Assembly: GCF_050496765.1 (NCBI RefSeq) | Contig: NZ_JBNWEO010000013.1 | Span: 623,534 to 687,533 of the forward strand | DNA: 64,000 bases | Reading direction: 5' to 3' | Origin: JAEVLT01 sp050496765 | GTDB lineage: Bacteria; Bacillota; Bacilli; Bacillales; Cytobacillaceae | Part shown: in pieces, positions 18,546 to 27,954 of the stretch | Position numbering within the stretch: position 1 is the first letter of the stretch | Layout: every line of letters begins with the position of its first letter | Made by a program: the position numbers and the translations under genes | The notes under the pieces: generated by a model | Told to the model about the DNA's origin: nothing | Databases searched by the model: none | Seen by the model: the letters and a program-made list of their open reading frames with translations, nothing else

Positions 18546-18573
18546 AAAAACACAGCGAAAAGTCTGTGTTTTT
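18546..18573. terminator. Bidirectional terminator between aag and cdd
   Basis: AAAAACACAG and CTGTGTTTTT form a 10-bp stem with an 8-base loop between converging genes. Confidence 0.85.
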
Positions 18574-18576
18574 CCA

Positions 18577-18987
18577 TCATTCTTCTGTTTCGCTCTTCAA
18601 ATCTTCCGCCGAAAAAGCTCCAGGAAGAAGATCACGTACTTTAATTCGCTGGATATCGCCTTTTAAATTGGTCAGAATGACTTCCATGTTGGCATCACAC
18701 AGTTCGGAAATCACTTGGCGGCAGGCGCCGCACGGCGAAACCGGCCGATCGGTATCAGCGACAACGACAAGCGTTTCAAAACTTGTGACCCCTTCCGAAT
18801 ACGCTTTAAACAAAGCGGTTCGTTCTGCGCAATTGGTGACACTGTATGCTGCATTTTCAATATTGCAGCCATGATAAACAGTCCCATCCTTTGCCAGCAA
18901 GGCCGCCCCCACTTTAAACGTTGAGTACGGAACATATGCGAAATCTCTTGCTTTTACCGCTTCCTTTACCAGTTCTCTTTCTTCCAT
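18577..18987 (-). CDS. cdd: Cytidine deaminase
   Basis: 136 residues from the ATG at 18987 behind GGGGAG, the same length as B. subtilis Cdd; eight more codons upstream are open but unlikely to be used. The zinc site is read from HGCNIENAAYS, NCAERTALF (catalytic Glu) and SPCGACRQV. It deaminates cytidine and deoxycytidine to the uridines. It is the last gene of a deoC-xapX-cdd nucleoside salvage operon. Confidence 0.95.
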   Translation of the reverse strand: MEERELVKEAVKARDFAYVPYSTFKVGAALLAKDGTVYHGCNIENAAYSVTNCAERTALFKAYSEGVTSFETLVVVADTDRPVSPCGACRQVISELCDANMEVILTNLKGDIQRIKVRDLLPGAFSAEDLKSETEE

Positions 18988-19017
18988 TTTCTTCACTCCC
19001 CACCAGATCAAATTTAT

Positions 19018-19188
19018 TTAGCGTTCGATTAATTTTAAAATCCACTCTACGAGCACACCGCCAAAGTAGACGCCAAACACGCCGACTACCGCCGAAAATA
19101 CAGGCGGCGCCGGTAGCGGCAGCTTTAAAAACTTAAACAGCATCCCAACAAGGACGCCGGCAAATAATGCCATCATGACTTCTTTCAT
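19018..19188 (-). CDS. XapX-domain small membrane protein
   Basis: 56 residues from the ATG at 19188 (AGAGGATG upstream). Two hydrophobic segments (MMALFAGVLVGMLFKFL and VFSAVVGVFGVYFGGVLVEW) around the PLPAPP motif identify the XapX/DUF1427 family. Function unknown; in other bacteria it is found near nucleoside or xanthosine genes. It lies between deoC and cdd with short gaps, so a link to nucleoside salvage is likely but not proven. Confidence 0.85.
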   Translation of the reverse strand: MKEVMMALFAGVLVGMLFKFLKLPLPAPPVFSAVVGVFGVYFGGVLVEWILKLIER

Positions 19189-19212
19189 ATGTGCATCCTC
19201 TTTTATCAAAAA

Positions 19213-19887
19213 TTAATAAGCACTTGCGGAGGTTTCGCCATTGATGATCGCAACGCCTGAACTTGCGCCGATCCGAGTGGCTCCTGCTTCAATCATTGCA
19301 AGTGCATCTTCACGGCTGCGGACGCCTCCGGAAGCCTTGACTCCGATTTCAGGTCCAACCGTTTCGCGCATCAGGCGAATGTCCTCTACGGTTGCCCCGC
19401 CAGTCGAAAATCCGGTTGACGTTTTGACAAAATCGGCTCCGGCCTTCACAGCGAGCCGGCAGGCACGAACCTTTTCCTCCTCTGTCAGCAGACATGTCTC
19501 AATGATCACCTTTGTTAAAGCCTTACCCTTTGCCGCTTCAACGACAGCACGAATATCTTGTTCAACCAAATCATCTTGTTTATCTTTTAATGCCCCAATA
19601 TTGATCACCATATCCACTTCGGTAGCACCGTTTTCAATTGCGTCTTTCGTTTCAAACGCTTTCGTTGCCGAAGTAGCGGCTCCCAGCGGGAAACCAATCA
19701 CCGTACACACTTTTACCCTCTGGCTGTCCGCAAGCAATTGAGCAGCGGTTTTCACCCATGTTGGATTGACACAAACCGATGCAAAAGAATACTTTTTTGC
19801 TTCCTCTGCTAATTTTTCAATTTCTGCCCGCGTTGCATTCGCTTTTAATAATGTATGATCGATCATGCCGGCAATTTGTTGCGTCAT
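19213..19887 (-). CDS. deoC: Deoxyribose-phosphate aldolase
   Basis: 224 residues from the ATG at 19887 with GAAAGGAAG upstream; ten extra codons are open. TIM-barrel class I aldolase. The Schiff-base lysine is in DFVKTSTGFSTGGAT and the helper lysine in IGVKASGGVRS. It cleaves 2-deoxyribose-5-phosphate to acetaldehyde and glyceraldehyde-3-phosphate, the last step of deoxynucleoside catabolism. It leads the deoC-xapX-cdd operon. Confidence 0.95.
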   Translation of the reverse strand: MTQQIAGMIDHTLLKANATRAEIEKLAEEAKKYSFASVCVNPTWVKTAAQLLADSQRVKVCTVIGFPLGAATSATKAFETKDAIENGATEVDMVINIGALKDKQDDLVEQDIRAVVEAAKGKALTKVIIETCLLTEEEKVRACRLAVKAGADFVKTSTGFSTGGATVEDIRLMRETVGPEIGVKASGGVRSREDALAMIEAGATRIGASSGVAIINGETSASAY

Positions 19888-20068
19888 GTTAAAAACTTCC
19901 TTTCGTCGAAAATTCAAGTTCCACAGTGTTACTATAACAAAACGAATCGGTAAATGTAATCTTTCAATCCTCTTCTTAAAATTTTCTCCAGTACAAATGG
20001 TTCAAATGCATTCCATGTGCGTATTAAAACTTGGAAAAGTGTATGATAGTTTTAAAGGAGGAAGTAGC

Positions 20069-22228
20069 ATGCTGCAAAAATTCGGAAAAGAAATATACGA
20101 ATACCGCAAATGGGTACTGGGGATCTGGCTCTTATTGATCATAAGCGCCGGGATTTTCGCTTTAAAATTGCCAGAGGTTTTAAGCGGAAATGGTTTTGAA
20201 TACAACGGAGCCTATAACAACACAAAAAAAATATTGGAAAGAAGTTTTGACCAGCCGAAATCTTCCATCATTCTTTTATTTCAAAAAAACCGTTCCGTAT
20301 CGGCTGATGAATGGAAAAAATACATACAAGATACCTTTCAGCCCCTGAAACATTTCAATGGTGCAAAGTCAATCACCACTCCTTTCGATCGACAAGGGAT
20401 GATGAAGGGAAACGATGCATATGGAATTTTAACGTTTGACAAAGATTCTGAAAGTCTTGGCAAGGAAATCCGCCAGCTAAAAAAAATCATTAAAGACAAA
20501 CCCGGAATGAAGGTAACGCTGACAGGCGAGCCAATTATCGTTCAAGACTTGAACAAAGCGAGCCAGGAAGACTTGGCCAAGGCGGAAATGATCGGCCTGC
20601 CAATCGCGTTAATCGTTTTGATTCTGGCGTTTGGCGGCGTTGTTGCCGCAGCTGTTCCGCTTTTGATCGGAATTGTCTCCATTTTGACAACAATGGGTGT
20701 CGTTTATTTTTACAGTTACCAAACCCCTTTGTCGATTTTTATTTTGAACATTGTTCCGATGATCGGCCTTGCCCTCAGCATAGATTTTGCCCTGCTGTTT
20801 ATCAACCGGTTTAAAGAAGAATTAAAGTTGAAGCCGGTGCCTGAGGCGATACAAACAACGGTGGCAACGGCGGGTCGCTCGATTATATTCTCCGGCCTCT
20901 GTGTATTTATTGGCTTATCCGGGCTTTTATTTATTAAAATTGATATTTTTCAAAATGTCGCACTTGGCGGAATGACCGTTGTCTTCATCTCCGCCCTCTC
21001 AGCCAATACGTTTTTGCCGGCATTGCTTTCTGTGATGGGCAAAAAGATTAATCATTTAAGCGTTTTGCCGGCAAAAGAAAAGCAGCAATCGCTATGGTAT
21101 CGGTTTGCCCAATATGTCATGAAACGCCCTGTTGTTATGATGATTGTTGCACTTGCACTTCTATTGTTTGGGCTTATTCCGGCAAAAGAAATGAATCTGG
21201 CCATACCAGGGATCGATTCCCTGCCGGCCCATTATCCATCCCGGATCGCGTATGAAACGTTTAAAAAGCAATTTATTCCGGCAGATCAGCAAGATGAAAA
21301 CAAGGTCGCAATTATTTTAGAAACGAAAGGAAACGCCCTCCAGCAAGCAAATCTTGAAAAAATCGACAAGGTCATTGGTCAATTAGAGAAAGATCCGCTC
21401 GTACACAAGGTGAATTCGCCATTTTCGGTAACAGGTGCTAGAAATGCCGCTCAGCTTATGCAAATCGTCCAATATGGGGATAAACAAAAAACAGCACCGG
21501 TTCTGGCTGCTTTTGTGAAAGACAACAAAATGCGCTTAGAGGTATTTTTAACAACTGGAAAGAATTCAGCGAAAGCACGAGAATGGATACGGGATTGGTC
21601 TGCAAGAGATCTCGGTCTAAAGGCTTCATTCGGCGGACAGATCAAATTCCAGCAGGAGATTTTTGATGAAATTTTCACCAAGGCACCATATGGCTTGCTG
21701 CTCATTTTCCTATCGACTTTCCTGATTTTGATGCTCGCGTTCCGTTCGCTATTGATCCCGCTGAAAGCTATTTTGATGAATATCCTTAGCCTCAGCTGCA
21801 CGTTTGGCGTGGTTGTCTGGATTTTTCAACAAGGCCATTTCGGATTGAAGCCTGTTGACATTGCACTTATATTACCTGTGTTTGTCTTCAGCCTTGTCTT
21901 TGGACTTTCAATGGATTATGAAGTGTTTCTTATCTCAAGAATCCAGGAGTTTTACGAAAAAACAGGGGATAACAGTTTGGCGACCGTTAAGGGGTTAACG
22001 TATACAAGCAAAATCATTACTTCTGCCGCAGCGATCATGATTGTCGTTACCGGTGCATTTGCCTTTACTGGCGTCATGCCAATTAAGCAGCTTGGAGTCG
22101 GCATTGCCATTGCCATTTTTATTGATGCAACCATCGTGCGAATGGTGCTCGTTCCAGCGCTGATGAAACTGCTTGGGGATTGGAACTGGTGGTTTTTTGG
22201 AGCAAAGAAAAAGGCGGTCGGACAGTAA
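20069..22228 (+). CDS. MMPL-family (RND superfamily) membrane exporter
   Basis: 719 residues from the ATG at 20069, directly behind AAAGGAGGAAG; the frame is open 68 codons upstream but that part has no coding character. Two repeats of one span, a large extracellular loop and a five-span block, as in MMPL/YdfJ transporters. Typical blocks are LALSIDFALLFINRF and VFGLSMDYEVFLISRIQEF, whose Asp residues serve the proton relay. Family members export lipids, peptides or drugs using the proton gradient; the substrate here is not known. Confidence 0.9.
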   Translation: MLQKFGKEIYEYRKWVLGIWLLLIISAGIFALKLPEVLSGNGFEYNGAYNNTKKILERSFDQPKSSIILLFQKNRSVSADEWKKYIQDTFQPLKHFNGAKSITTPFDRQGMMKGNDAYGILTFDKDSESLGKEIRQLKKIIKDKPGMKVTLTGEPIIVQDLNKASQEDLAKAEMIGLPIALIVLILAFGGVVAAAVPLLIGIVSILTTMGVVYFYSYQTPLSIFILNIVPMIGLALSIDFALLFINRFKEELKLKPVPEAIQTTVATAGRSIIFSGLCVFIGLSGLLFIKIDIFQNVALGGMTVVFISALSANTFLPALLSVMGKKINHLSVLPAKEKQQSLWYRFAQYVMKRPVVMMIVALALLLFGLIPAKEMNLAIPGIDSLPAHYPSRIAYETFKKQFIPADQQDENKVAIILETKGNALQQANLEKIDKVIGQLEKDPLVHKVNSPFSVTGARNAAQLMQIVQYGDKQKTAPVLAAFVKDNKMRLEVFLTTGKNSAKAREWIRDWSARDLGLKASFGGQIKFQQEIFDEIFTKAPYGLLLIFLSTFLILMLAFRSLLIPLKAILMNILSLSCTFGVVVWIFQQGHFGLKPVDIALILPVFVFSLVFGLSMDYEVFLISRIQEFYEKTGDNSLATVKGLTYTSKIITSAAAIMIVVTGAFAFTGVMPIKQLGVGIAIAIFIDATIVRMVLVPALMKLLGDWNWWFFGAKKKAVGQ

Positions 22229-22233
22229 AATGG

Positions 22234-22262
22234 AAAGCCAGCCAAATAGTATGGCTGGCTTT
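22234..22262. terminator. Bidirectional terminator between MMPL and cupin genes
   Basis: AAAGCCAGCC and GGCTGGCTTT form a perfect 10-bp stem with a 9-base loop. Confidence 0.88.
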
Positions 22263-22269
22263 CGTACAA

Positions 22270-22608
22270 TTAAATATTTTTCGCGTACTCTTCCCCAGGC
22301 AATTTTGTCAAGACAACGTAAAGGCTTACCGGTTCGCTGCCTGTATTGGTAAAGGCCAATGATTCCTCTCCATTCGTATGAACCAAATCACCGGCAACCA
22401 TTTCAGTTTCGTTTCCATCAATCACAATCGTCCCTGTTCCTGTTAATGCATATAAATAAACTTCCGTGCCCGGGTGCTTATGCTCCGGAAGCTGCTGTCC
22501 CGGCATAAAGTTTAAAACAAAAGCAGTATTCTCCCCTTTACGAATCACCCGCTTTGTAAACTTTTCCTCACTGTATTCCTGATAGGCTGAAACTGAGAAC
22601 TTTTCCAT
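22270..22608 (-). CDS. Small single-domain cupin
   Basis: 112 residues from the ATG at 22608 with GGAGG 8 bases before. Cupin motif 1 is visible as PEHKHPGTEVYLYALTGTG (His, His, Glu metal ligands), and motif 2 as GDLVHTNGEESLAF (one His). It probably binds a divalent metal; enzymatic or sensory role unknown. It lies alone between a terminator and the XRE-PAS gene. Confidence 0.8.
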   Translation of the reverse strand: MEKFSVSAYQEYSEEKFTKRVIRKGENTAFVLNFMPGQQLPEHKHPGTEVYLYALTGTGTIVIDGNETEMVAGDLVHTNGEESLAFTNTGSEPVSLYVVLTKLPGEEYAKNI

Positions 22609-22715
22609 ATCTAACGCCTCCAATCGATTGTCTTGCTTTATATTAACTGAAAATCATTATCAATCAAGTGATTCGCATCACGTTTTACTAAAAAATCGCC
22701 AAAACTGCGGACATG

Positions 22716-23303
22716 CTAGCTGCTTTTATAATGGGAATCGTTGTCAAAATGTTGGATTCCGTCAAAGTTGTTCAGAAAGTCACTGATATCCATGGAAACG
22801 GTGGCCGCTCCGATCATTTCCAGATTTTCGTTAAAAAGCGGCTGGGCAAAAACAAAATATGTATGGATTCCGTCCGATAATGGGATGGTTATTTTTTGTT
22901 TTCTCTTCACACCTTCATCCAGTACCTTCTGTTTCAAGGCCATTAAGTCTACAATGCCTTGACTCATAATGAGTTCATTGTCTTTTTTTCCAATGGTTTC
23001 TTCCGGATCGAAATCCGAAGGGGCATTAAAGATCCACGTATACCTTAAATCCAAATCGCAATGGGCAAGGACCATTGGCGAGTTTTTAATTGCAGCTTGA
23101 AACGGCTCACTCAATTCTTCCGTAAAAAAAGCAGAAGCACTAAAGCCAAGAACTTTTGCAATACTTTTTGCTACCTCCATGCTTGGGTTGCGGCTGCCGT
23201 TTTCAATTTGGGAGTAAAATGCGCGATTGATAAACGATTGAGCAGCAACTTCTTTTTGGGTTAAGCCTTTTTCTTTTCTTACCTTTTTTAACCAATCTCT
23301 CAT
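22716..23303 (-). CDS. XRE-family regulator with PAS-like C-terminal domain
   Basis: 195 residues. An N-terminal helix-turn-helix (residues about 6-60: VRKEKGLTQKEVAAQSFINR, YSQIENGSRNPS) is followed by a PAS-fold domain (about 75-180) with DLDLRYTWIFNAP, IGKKDNELI and a GAATVSMDISDF end. This is a one-component sensor: a DNA-binding domain joined to a ligand- or redox-sensing PAS domain. It is divergent from the split PAS kinase gene, which it might regulate. The ligand is unknown. Confidence 0.85.
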   Translation of the reverse strand: MRDWLKKVRKEKGLTQKEVAAQSFINRAFYSQIENGSRNPSMEVAKSIAKVLGFSASAFFTEELSEPFQAAIKNSPMVLAHCDLDLRYTWIFNAPSDFDPEETIGKKDNELIMSQGIVDLMALKQKVLDEGVKRKQKITIPLSDGIHTYFVFAQPLFNENLEMIGAATVSMDISDFLNNFDGIQHFDNDSHYKSS

Positions 23304-23786
23304 ACATTATCACCCTCAGTAAAATGTAATAAAGATGTTGCAATTTGCCACCATTGTACAGTCGAGATCATTGTATAATACTTCTAGGATTTCTTTCTGT
23401 GGTTAGGGAGTGGAAAATTGATAGCAGTTGAGAACGAGAAAAAATTTGGTTTTTTTCAATTATCCGAACTTTCAACAACACCGAAGATGGTGGTAAATGA
23501 AACGGAAATGATTTACGCAAACAAAGCCTGCCTTCGGTTATTAAAAATAGAGAACATTTCCGAAATAGGGAAACAACAACTCCAACGTTTTATTCACCCT
23601 AATGTTTATGATGCAAGTCAAAAACGTTTAGATCAAATTTTAAAAGAAAAAAGCACTTTTGAACAAATGGAACTGAAACTAATCGACAGACACAACCAAC
23701 CAATTGATGCCGAGTTAACGATTGGTCCGTTCTATTTTGAAAAGGAATTATTTGCCCAAATCATCCTTCAAGATTTAACTGAAAAA

Positions 23787-25390
23787 CTCAAGTTTCGGAC
23801 ACGATAAATAAACCTCAACACTTGGTATTAAAGGGATAATACCAATTATATTATCAAGCTACGCTTGTATTAAGCAACGGCTTTTGCAAATAGTCAGGTA
23901 ACTTGTTGAAAAACCGATCAAAAAATTCGTTGATTTGTTCGTCAGTTAGAAGGTATTCTTCTGCCATCGTGGAACCTACTAGTTCTAATATGGTCATCAA
24001 TGCCTGCGTAAAACGAATATCTTCCATCTCATCACAGCACATATAGAAAAGTTGTCCAATGGTTCGAGGATCCTCTTCTTCCCGTACACTGAGTGACAAC
24101 ATCATATAACGCAGGAAAACGATGGTTGTATGCGCAGTCATAGAATCATAGCTGCGGCATTGGAATTCCTTTGCCAAACGCAAATTGGATTTGACCACCT
24201 TGAAAAAGCACTCGATTTCCCAGCGCTTGCCATAGATTCTTACCGCATCTTCTTCCGTATGTTCAAGGTTGGTTGTAAAAGGGCAAGCCACTTTTTGGAA
24301 CGGTTGCGATCACGAACAAATACAATTCGTGCCTGAATCTCATTACCGTTTTCGTCTTCATGACCAAGACCGACAACAATGTTTGCGAGGATTTTGGCTC
24401 GCCCACGTTTCTTGTGAACCTTCTTGTAAAGCTGGTTCAATGTGTAAGACTCCCCTTCATAGGTGTAGTGAATTTTTGGTGAGCGTTTGACCATACAAAC
24501 TGCATGCAGTGAGTAGTTTTTTACGATTTTTGATAGGATTGCTGGATAGGCGAACCAACTGTCAAAAAGAACCGTTTTCGCACCAAGTTTACTTGGATTG
24601 ATGGAATCAAGAAGATCGAACATCGTCTCAGTGCTCTTTTTCGTAGCCTCTAGACGTCTACGGTAGCCAACCGTGCGCTTATCGATATTTGAATCGATTT
24701 CCTGGTAACGGTTTTTATCATTTTTTGAACTCAACAATGAAAAAGCAAGCGGCATAAAAGAAGCACCATCTGCCCAGCCAAGCGTAAGCATACGGAATCC
24801 TTTGAAATACCTCCCAGTTGTGTGGTCCTTCACCTTGGCGAGCAATTCAACTGCTTTACTGCGATTGCGACTGAACAGAGAGTCATCAAATATGAGAACC
24901 CGATCGCGATTGTCAGAAGTTAACGGGAGTAGGAATTTCGCAACAAGGTACGAGCCAACGCTGGCTAGAAATTTACGCCAGTTGTATGTAGGATTTTTCA
25001 AGAGCTCATAGACAGTATCTTTTTCAAAATCCTTTGGAACACGGTCTGATTCAAGAGCTCTAGAAAAATTCATTCCATGAAGAACAAGTGCGAAAATAAA
25101 TTGCACGATTTGACGCGGTGTAACCCCCTTTTCCTTGCGAATATTGGCTTGATGCAGGAAGGTTCCAATCTTTGCTTGTGTAAAAAACTGCAACATACGA
25201 GAATTAGGTTTTTCATTTCCATTAGAATTTGGTAAAATAGTAGCCATAGAAAACATCCTTTCTTTGCGTTGGTTGGTTACCTACATTTTACCAAAGAATA
25301 GGGTGTTTTTTATGTTTTTTGAATTTATAATTTCGTTTATTTGTTTATATATCAAGGGTTTGAGTATGTTTTTTTACTCCGAAACTTGAG
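23787..25390 (-). mobile_element. IS4-family insertion sequence, 1604 bp, with 7-bp target duplication
   Basis: Terminal inverted repeats CTCAAGTTTCGGA (left, from 23787) and TCCGAAACTTGAG (right, ending 25390) bound the element. TGAAAAA occurs on both sides (23780-23786 and 25391-25397) as the target duplication. Removing the element and one copy restores the reading DLTEKKETQKM of the kinase, which confirms the ends exactly. It holds one transposase gene, itself broken. Confidence 0.92.
23854..25247 (-). pseudogene. IS4-family transposase, frameshifted
   Basis: The first part (338-codon frame from the ATG at 25247 or 9 bases earlier) has the DDE residues in LIFDDSLFSRNRSK and VLFDSWFAYPAIL, and ends its homology near SKKWLALL. 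The rest continues in the -1 frame as TTNLEHTEEDAVRIYGKRW followed by IECFFKVVKSNL, with the catalytic Glu. The shift lies around 24270-24290. No classical slippery heptamer fits there, so a one-base deletion (or a sequencing error) is more likely than programmed frameshifting. The element is probably unable to move unless helped by another copy. Confidence 0.85.
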
Positions 25391-26156
25391 TGAAAAAAAA
25401 GAAACGCAAAAGATGTTAATGCAAACGGATAAACTATCCGCTATGGGCGAACTGGCAACAGGAATTGTCCACGAGATTCGCAATCCGTTAACCATTTTAA
25501 AAGGCTTTTTGGAATTATTAGCCCCCGAGACTACCAATAAAGGCAAGAATACATCTCCATCATGACAACGGAATTGTTAAGGATCGAAGCAATCGCAAAT
25601 GATCTATTATATTTTTCAAAGCCTCATAAAATAAACAAAAAATTGATCAATCTGGTTCCTTTAGTGAAGGAAGTTATTTATTTATTCGAAAGCCTAGCTT
25701 TTAAACGACATATTTCGATTAACTTTTCTTGTGACAACGAATACATAGCAATTGAATGTGATGAAGTACAAATCAAACAAGCATTGATCAATTTTATTAA
25801 AAATGCGATTGAAGCGACTTCAACTAATGGAGAAGTTACAATTAAAATGGAAAAAGATTGTAACCATAATATTGCCAAGATTTCCGTTTCTGATACTGGC
25901 TGTGGTATGACAGGCGATGAAATTCAGAAGCTTGGAACTTCTTTTTTTACAACAAAGGAAGATGGTACAGGGTTGGGGATTTTTGTAACGTACACAATTA
26001 TAAAAAATCACAATGGAACCATTGAAGTGAAAAGTGAAAAAGGACAAGGAACAACTTTTACCATTACTTTACCCTTTGTCTCACAGTGAAAACTCATCCC
26101 TTTACAAGTTTTCGATCTTTCTATAAAATAAAAAGAAAATGAAAATGGATTTATTG

Positions 26157-26185
26157 GAGGAGCCTGTCACCATAGGCTCCTCTTT
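26157..26185 (+). terminator. Terminator after the kinase gene
   Basis: GAGGAGCCT and AGGCTCCTC form a 9-bp stem with an 8-base loop; the following T-run is short (TTT), so strength is moderate. Confidence 0.6.
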
Positions 26186-26267
26186 GCCGTTTTTAGGGAA
26201 AAGCCGTATTATTTTTTAAAGAAAACGGAACCGTAAAACTAGAAAAGAAAGAAATGGGGTGGAATGC

Positions 26268-27548
26268 TTGTCAACACAAGCAATCATTGCAATAGGGGTA
26301 TTTTTAGTCACATATGCCTTTATTGTCACAGAAAAACTTCATCGCACCATTGTGGCGATGACCGGTGGGATCCTGATGGTTTTGTTGGGAATCGTCGGCC
26401 AAGAAAAAGCGTTGGAGCATATTGATTTTAATACAATCGGTCTGTTGACAGGAATGATGATTATTGTCGCGATTACAGCGGAAACAGGATTATTCAATTT
26501 TATTGCGATCTGGGCCGCTAAAAAAGTGAAAGGCAGTCCGTTGAAAATCCTACTTGTCCTGGGTGTGATCACAGCAGTTGGCTCAGCGTTTCTTGATAAT
26601 GTGACAACCGTCCTACTGATGGTGCCGGTAACATTTAGCATCACAAGGCAATTGCGGGTCAATCCGATTCCATTTTTGATTACCGAGATCATCGCTTCAA
26701 ATATCGGCGGCACATCCACTTTAATTGGCGACCCGCCGAATATCATGATTGGCAGTGCTGTGAAAGAATTAAGTTTCATGGATTTTATCAACAACTTAAC
26801 AGCGATTTCCTTTTTCATCCTTTTAATCAACATCGCGATTCTAGCCTTTTTGTACCGCAAGCAGTTGCATACTTCTGAAGAATTAAAAGCCAGTTTAATG
26901 GATCTCGATGAAAAGGAAGAAATCGTCGACAAAAAGCTATTAATGAAATCACTGATAACGTTGTTTTTAACGATTTTAGGATTTTTCCTGCATCAGCTGC
27001 TTCACATAGAGTCCGCAACTGTTGCATTAGCCGGAGCTTTTTTATTGCTTTTATTGACTGGTGAAAAATATTTAGATAAAGCATTTCATAAAGTGGAATG
27101 GACAACCATTTTCTTCTTTATTGGTCTGTTTGTCCTTGTTTCCGGTTTAATTGAAACAGGTATTATTTCCAAATTAGCTGAATATTCTATAACCCTTACA
27201 GGCGGCGATGTCAAATCCACTGCCATTCTCATTCTTTGGGTTAGTGCGATTGCCTCTGCCTTTATTGATAACATTCCATTCGTTGCTACGATGATCCCAA
27301 TGATTCAAGAAATGGGTTCACTAGGAATTACCAATTTGGATCCGCTTTGGTGGAGCCTTTCCCTTGGTGCCGATCTTGGCGGTAACGGCACATTGGTCGG
27401 AGCAAGCGCCAATGTCATTGTTGCTGGCCTGGCAGCAAAAGAGGGCTATTCAATATCGTTCGGGAAATTCTTACTTGTGGCTTTTCCGTTAATGATCCTT
27501 TCAATTTTAATCTCAACTGCCTATGTGTACGTGCGATATTTAATGTAA
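26268..27548 (+). CDS. ArsB/NhaD-type (ion transporter superfamily) membrane protein
   Basis: About 426 residues. I choose the TTG at 26268 because GGGGTGG lies 5 bases before it; GTG at 26259 is also in frame. Some 11-12 membrane spans. The conserved blocks of the ArsB/NhaD/P-protein group are VGSAFLDNVTTVLLMVP, EIIASNIGGTSTLIGDPPN, the repeated ASAFIDNIPFVATMIP and LGADLGGNGTLVGASAN. These GxSTxIGDPPN and FxDN motifs mark sodium/proton antiporters and arsenite or organic-anion carriers; the substrate cannot be told. It is co-transcribed with the small gene behind it (6-base gap). Confidence 0.87.
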   Translation: MSTQAIIAIGVFLVTYAFIVTEKLHRTIVAMTGGILMVLLGIVGQEKALEHIDFNTIGLLTGMMIIVAITAETGLFNFIAIWAAKKVKGSPLKILLVLGVITAVGSAFLDNVTTVLLMVPVTFSITRQLRVNPIPFLITEIIASNIGGTSTLIGDPPNIMIGSAVKELSFMDFINNLTAISFFILLINIAILAFLYRKQLHTSEELKASLMDLDEKEEIVDKKLLMKSLITLFLTILGFFLHQLLHIESATVALAGAFLLLLLTGEKYLDKAFHKVEWTTIFFFIGLFVLVSGLIETGIISKLAEYSITLTGGDVKSTAILILWVSAIASAFIDNIPFVATMIPMIQEMGSLGITNLDPLWWSLSLGADLGGNGTLVGASANVIVAGLAAKEGYSISFGKFLLVAFPLMILSILISTAYVYVRYLM

Positions 27549-27554
27549 AGGGAG

Positions 27555-27842
27555 ATGGAGCCTTTGAAATTAACCTACAAATTCAATGAAGATGTCATGA
27601 AATTAACCGAAGCAAAAAATGGCGCGGATATCGAATTCAATATTACCTTTTTGACAAATGAATTTAAACCGCAAATTGAAAAAGTTGAAAAACATTTCAG
27701 CGAGAATCAGGTTATTACGGATGTACTCGTGTATGCACATAAAAACCATCATTACCAAATTATCGTCCGGAAAGATTTTTACGACGAGTTTATTATCGAA
27801 TTATTTAAACATCGCCTGCTGCTGGAAGTGAAATGGGTATAA
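27555..27842 (+). CDS. Hypothetical 95-residue protein
   Basis: MEPLKLTYKFNEDVMKLTE at the start, with GGGAG before the ATG. Soluble, mixed alpha/beta pattern, no known motif and no cysteines. The compact size with alternating charged strands (DVLVYAHKNHHYQIIVRKDF) recalls small ferredoxin-like folds, but I do not recognise the family. It lies 6 bases after the transporter gene and before a strong terminator, so it is the second gene of that operon and may be an accessory of the transporter. Confidence 0.75.
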   Translation: MEPLKLTYKFNEDVMKLTEAKNGADIEFNITFLTNEFKPQIEKVEKHFSENQVITDVLVYAHKNHHYQIIVRKDFYDEFIIELFKHRLLLEVKWV

Positions 27843-27847
27843 AAAAT

Positions 27848-27878
27848 GGCCGCCTGCTTTAATGGGCGGCCGTTTTTT
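27848..27878 (+). terminator. Terminator of the transporter operon
   Basis: GGCCGCC and GGCGGCC form a 7-bp GC stem with a 10-base loop, followed by GTTTTTT. Confidence 0.9.
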
Positions 27879-27954
27879 ATGATCGTTGCTTCTTCTTTGC
27901 TCGTGTGGCAGGTTTCCATTTTTCAGTATATTGAGGTTGCTCGACCCTTCACCA

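Larger units (their letters stand above)
23418..26089 (+). pseudogene. PAS histidine kinase gene, split by an IS element and frameshifted
   Basis: An N-terminal PAS part (TTG start at 23418, GGGAGTGGA upstream) reads to DLTEK at 23786, then the IS begins. Past the IS and its target duplication the reading continues EKKETQKMLMQTDKLSAMG, then the HisKA box GIVHEIRNPLTILKGFLELL. A second lesion near 25540 (one base missing in the GGCAAG stretch) shifts the frame before QEYISIMTTELLRIEAIAND. The HATPase part is intact (NFIKNAIEAT, DTGCGM, GTGLGIF). Rebuilt, it would be a soluble kinase of about 353 residues similar to sporulation kinases feeding Spo0F. As it stands it cannot make a full kinase. 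Confidence 0.88.

Noticed and set aside
23854..25247. Programmed -1 frameshifting in the transposase
   Set aside because: No standard slippery heptamer in the right frame is seen, and the IS4 family normally has a single frame; a deletion is simpler.
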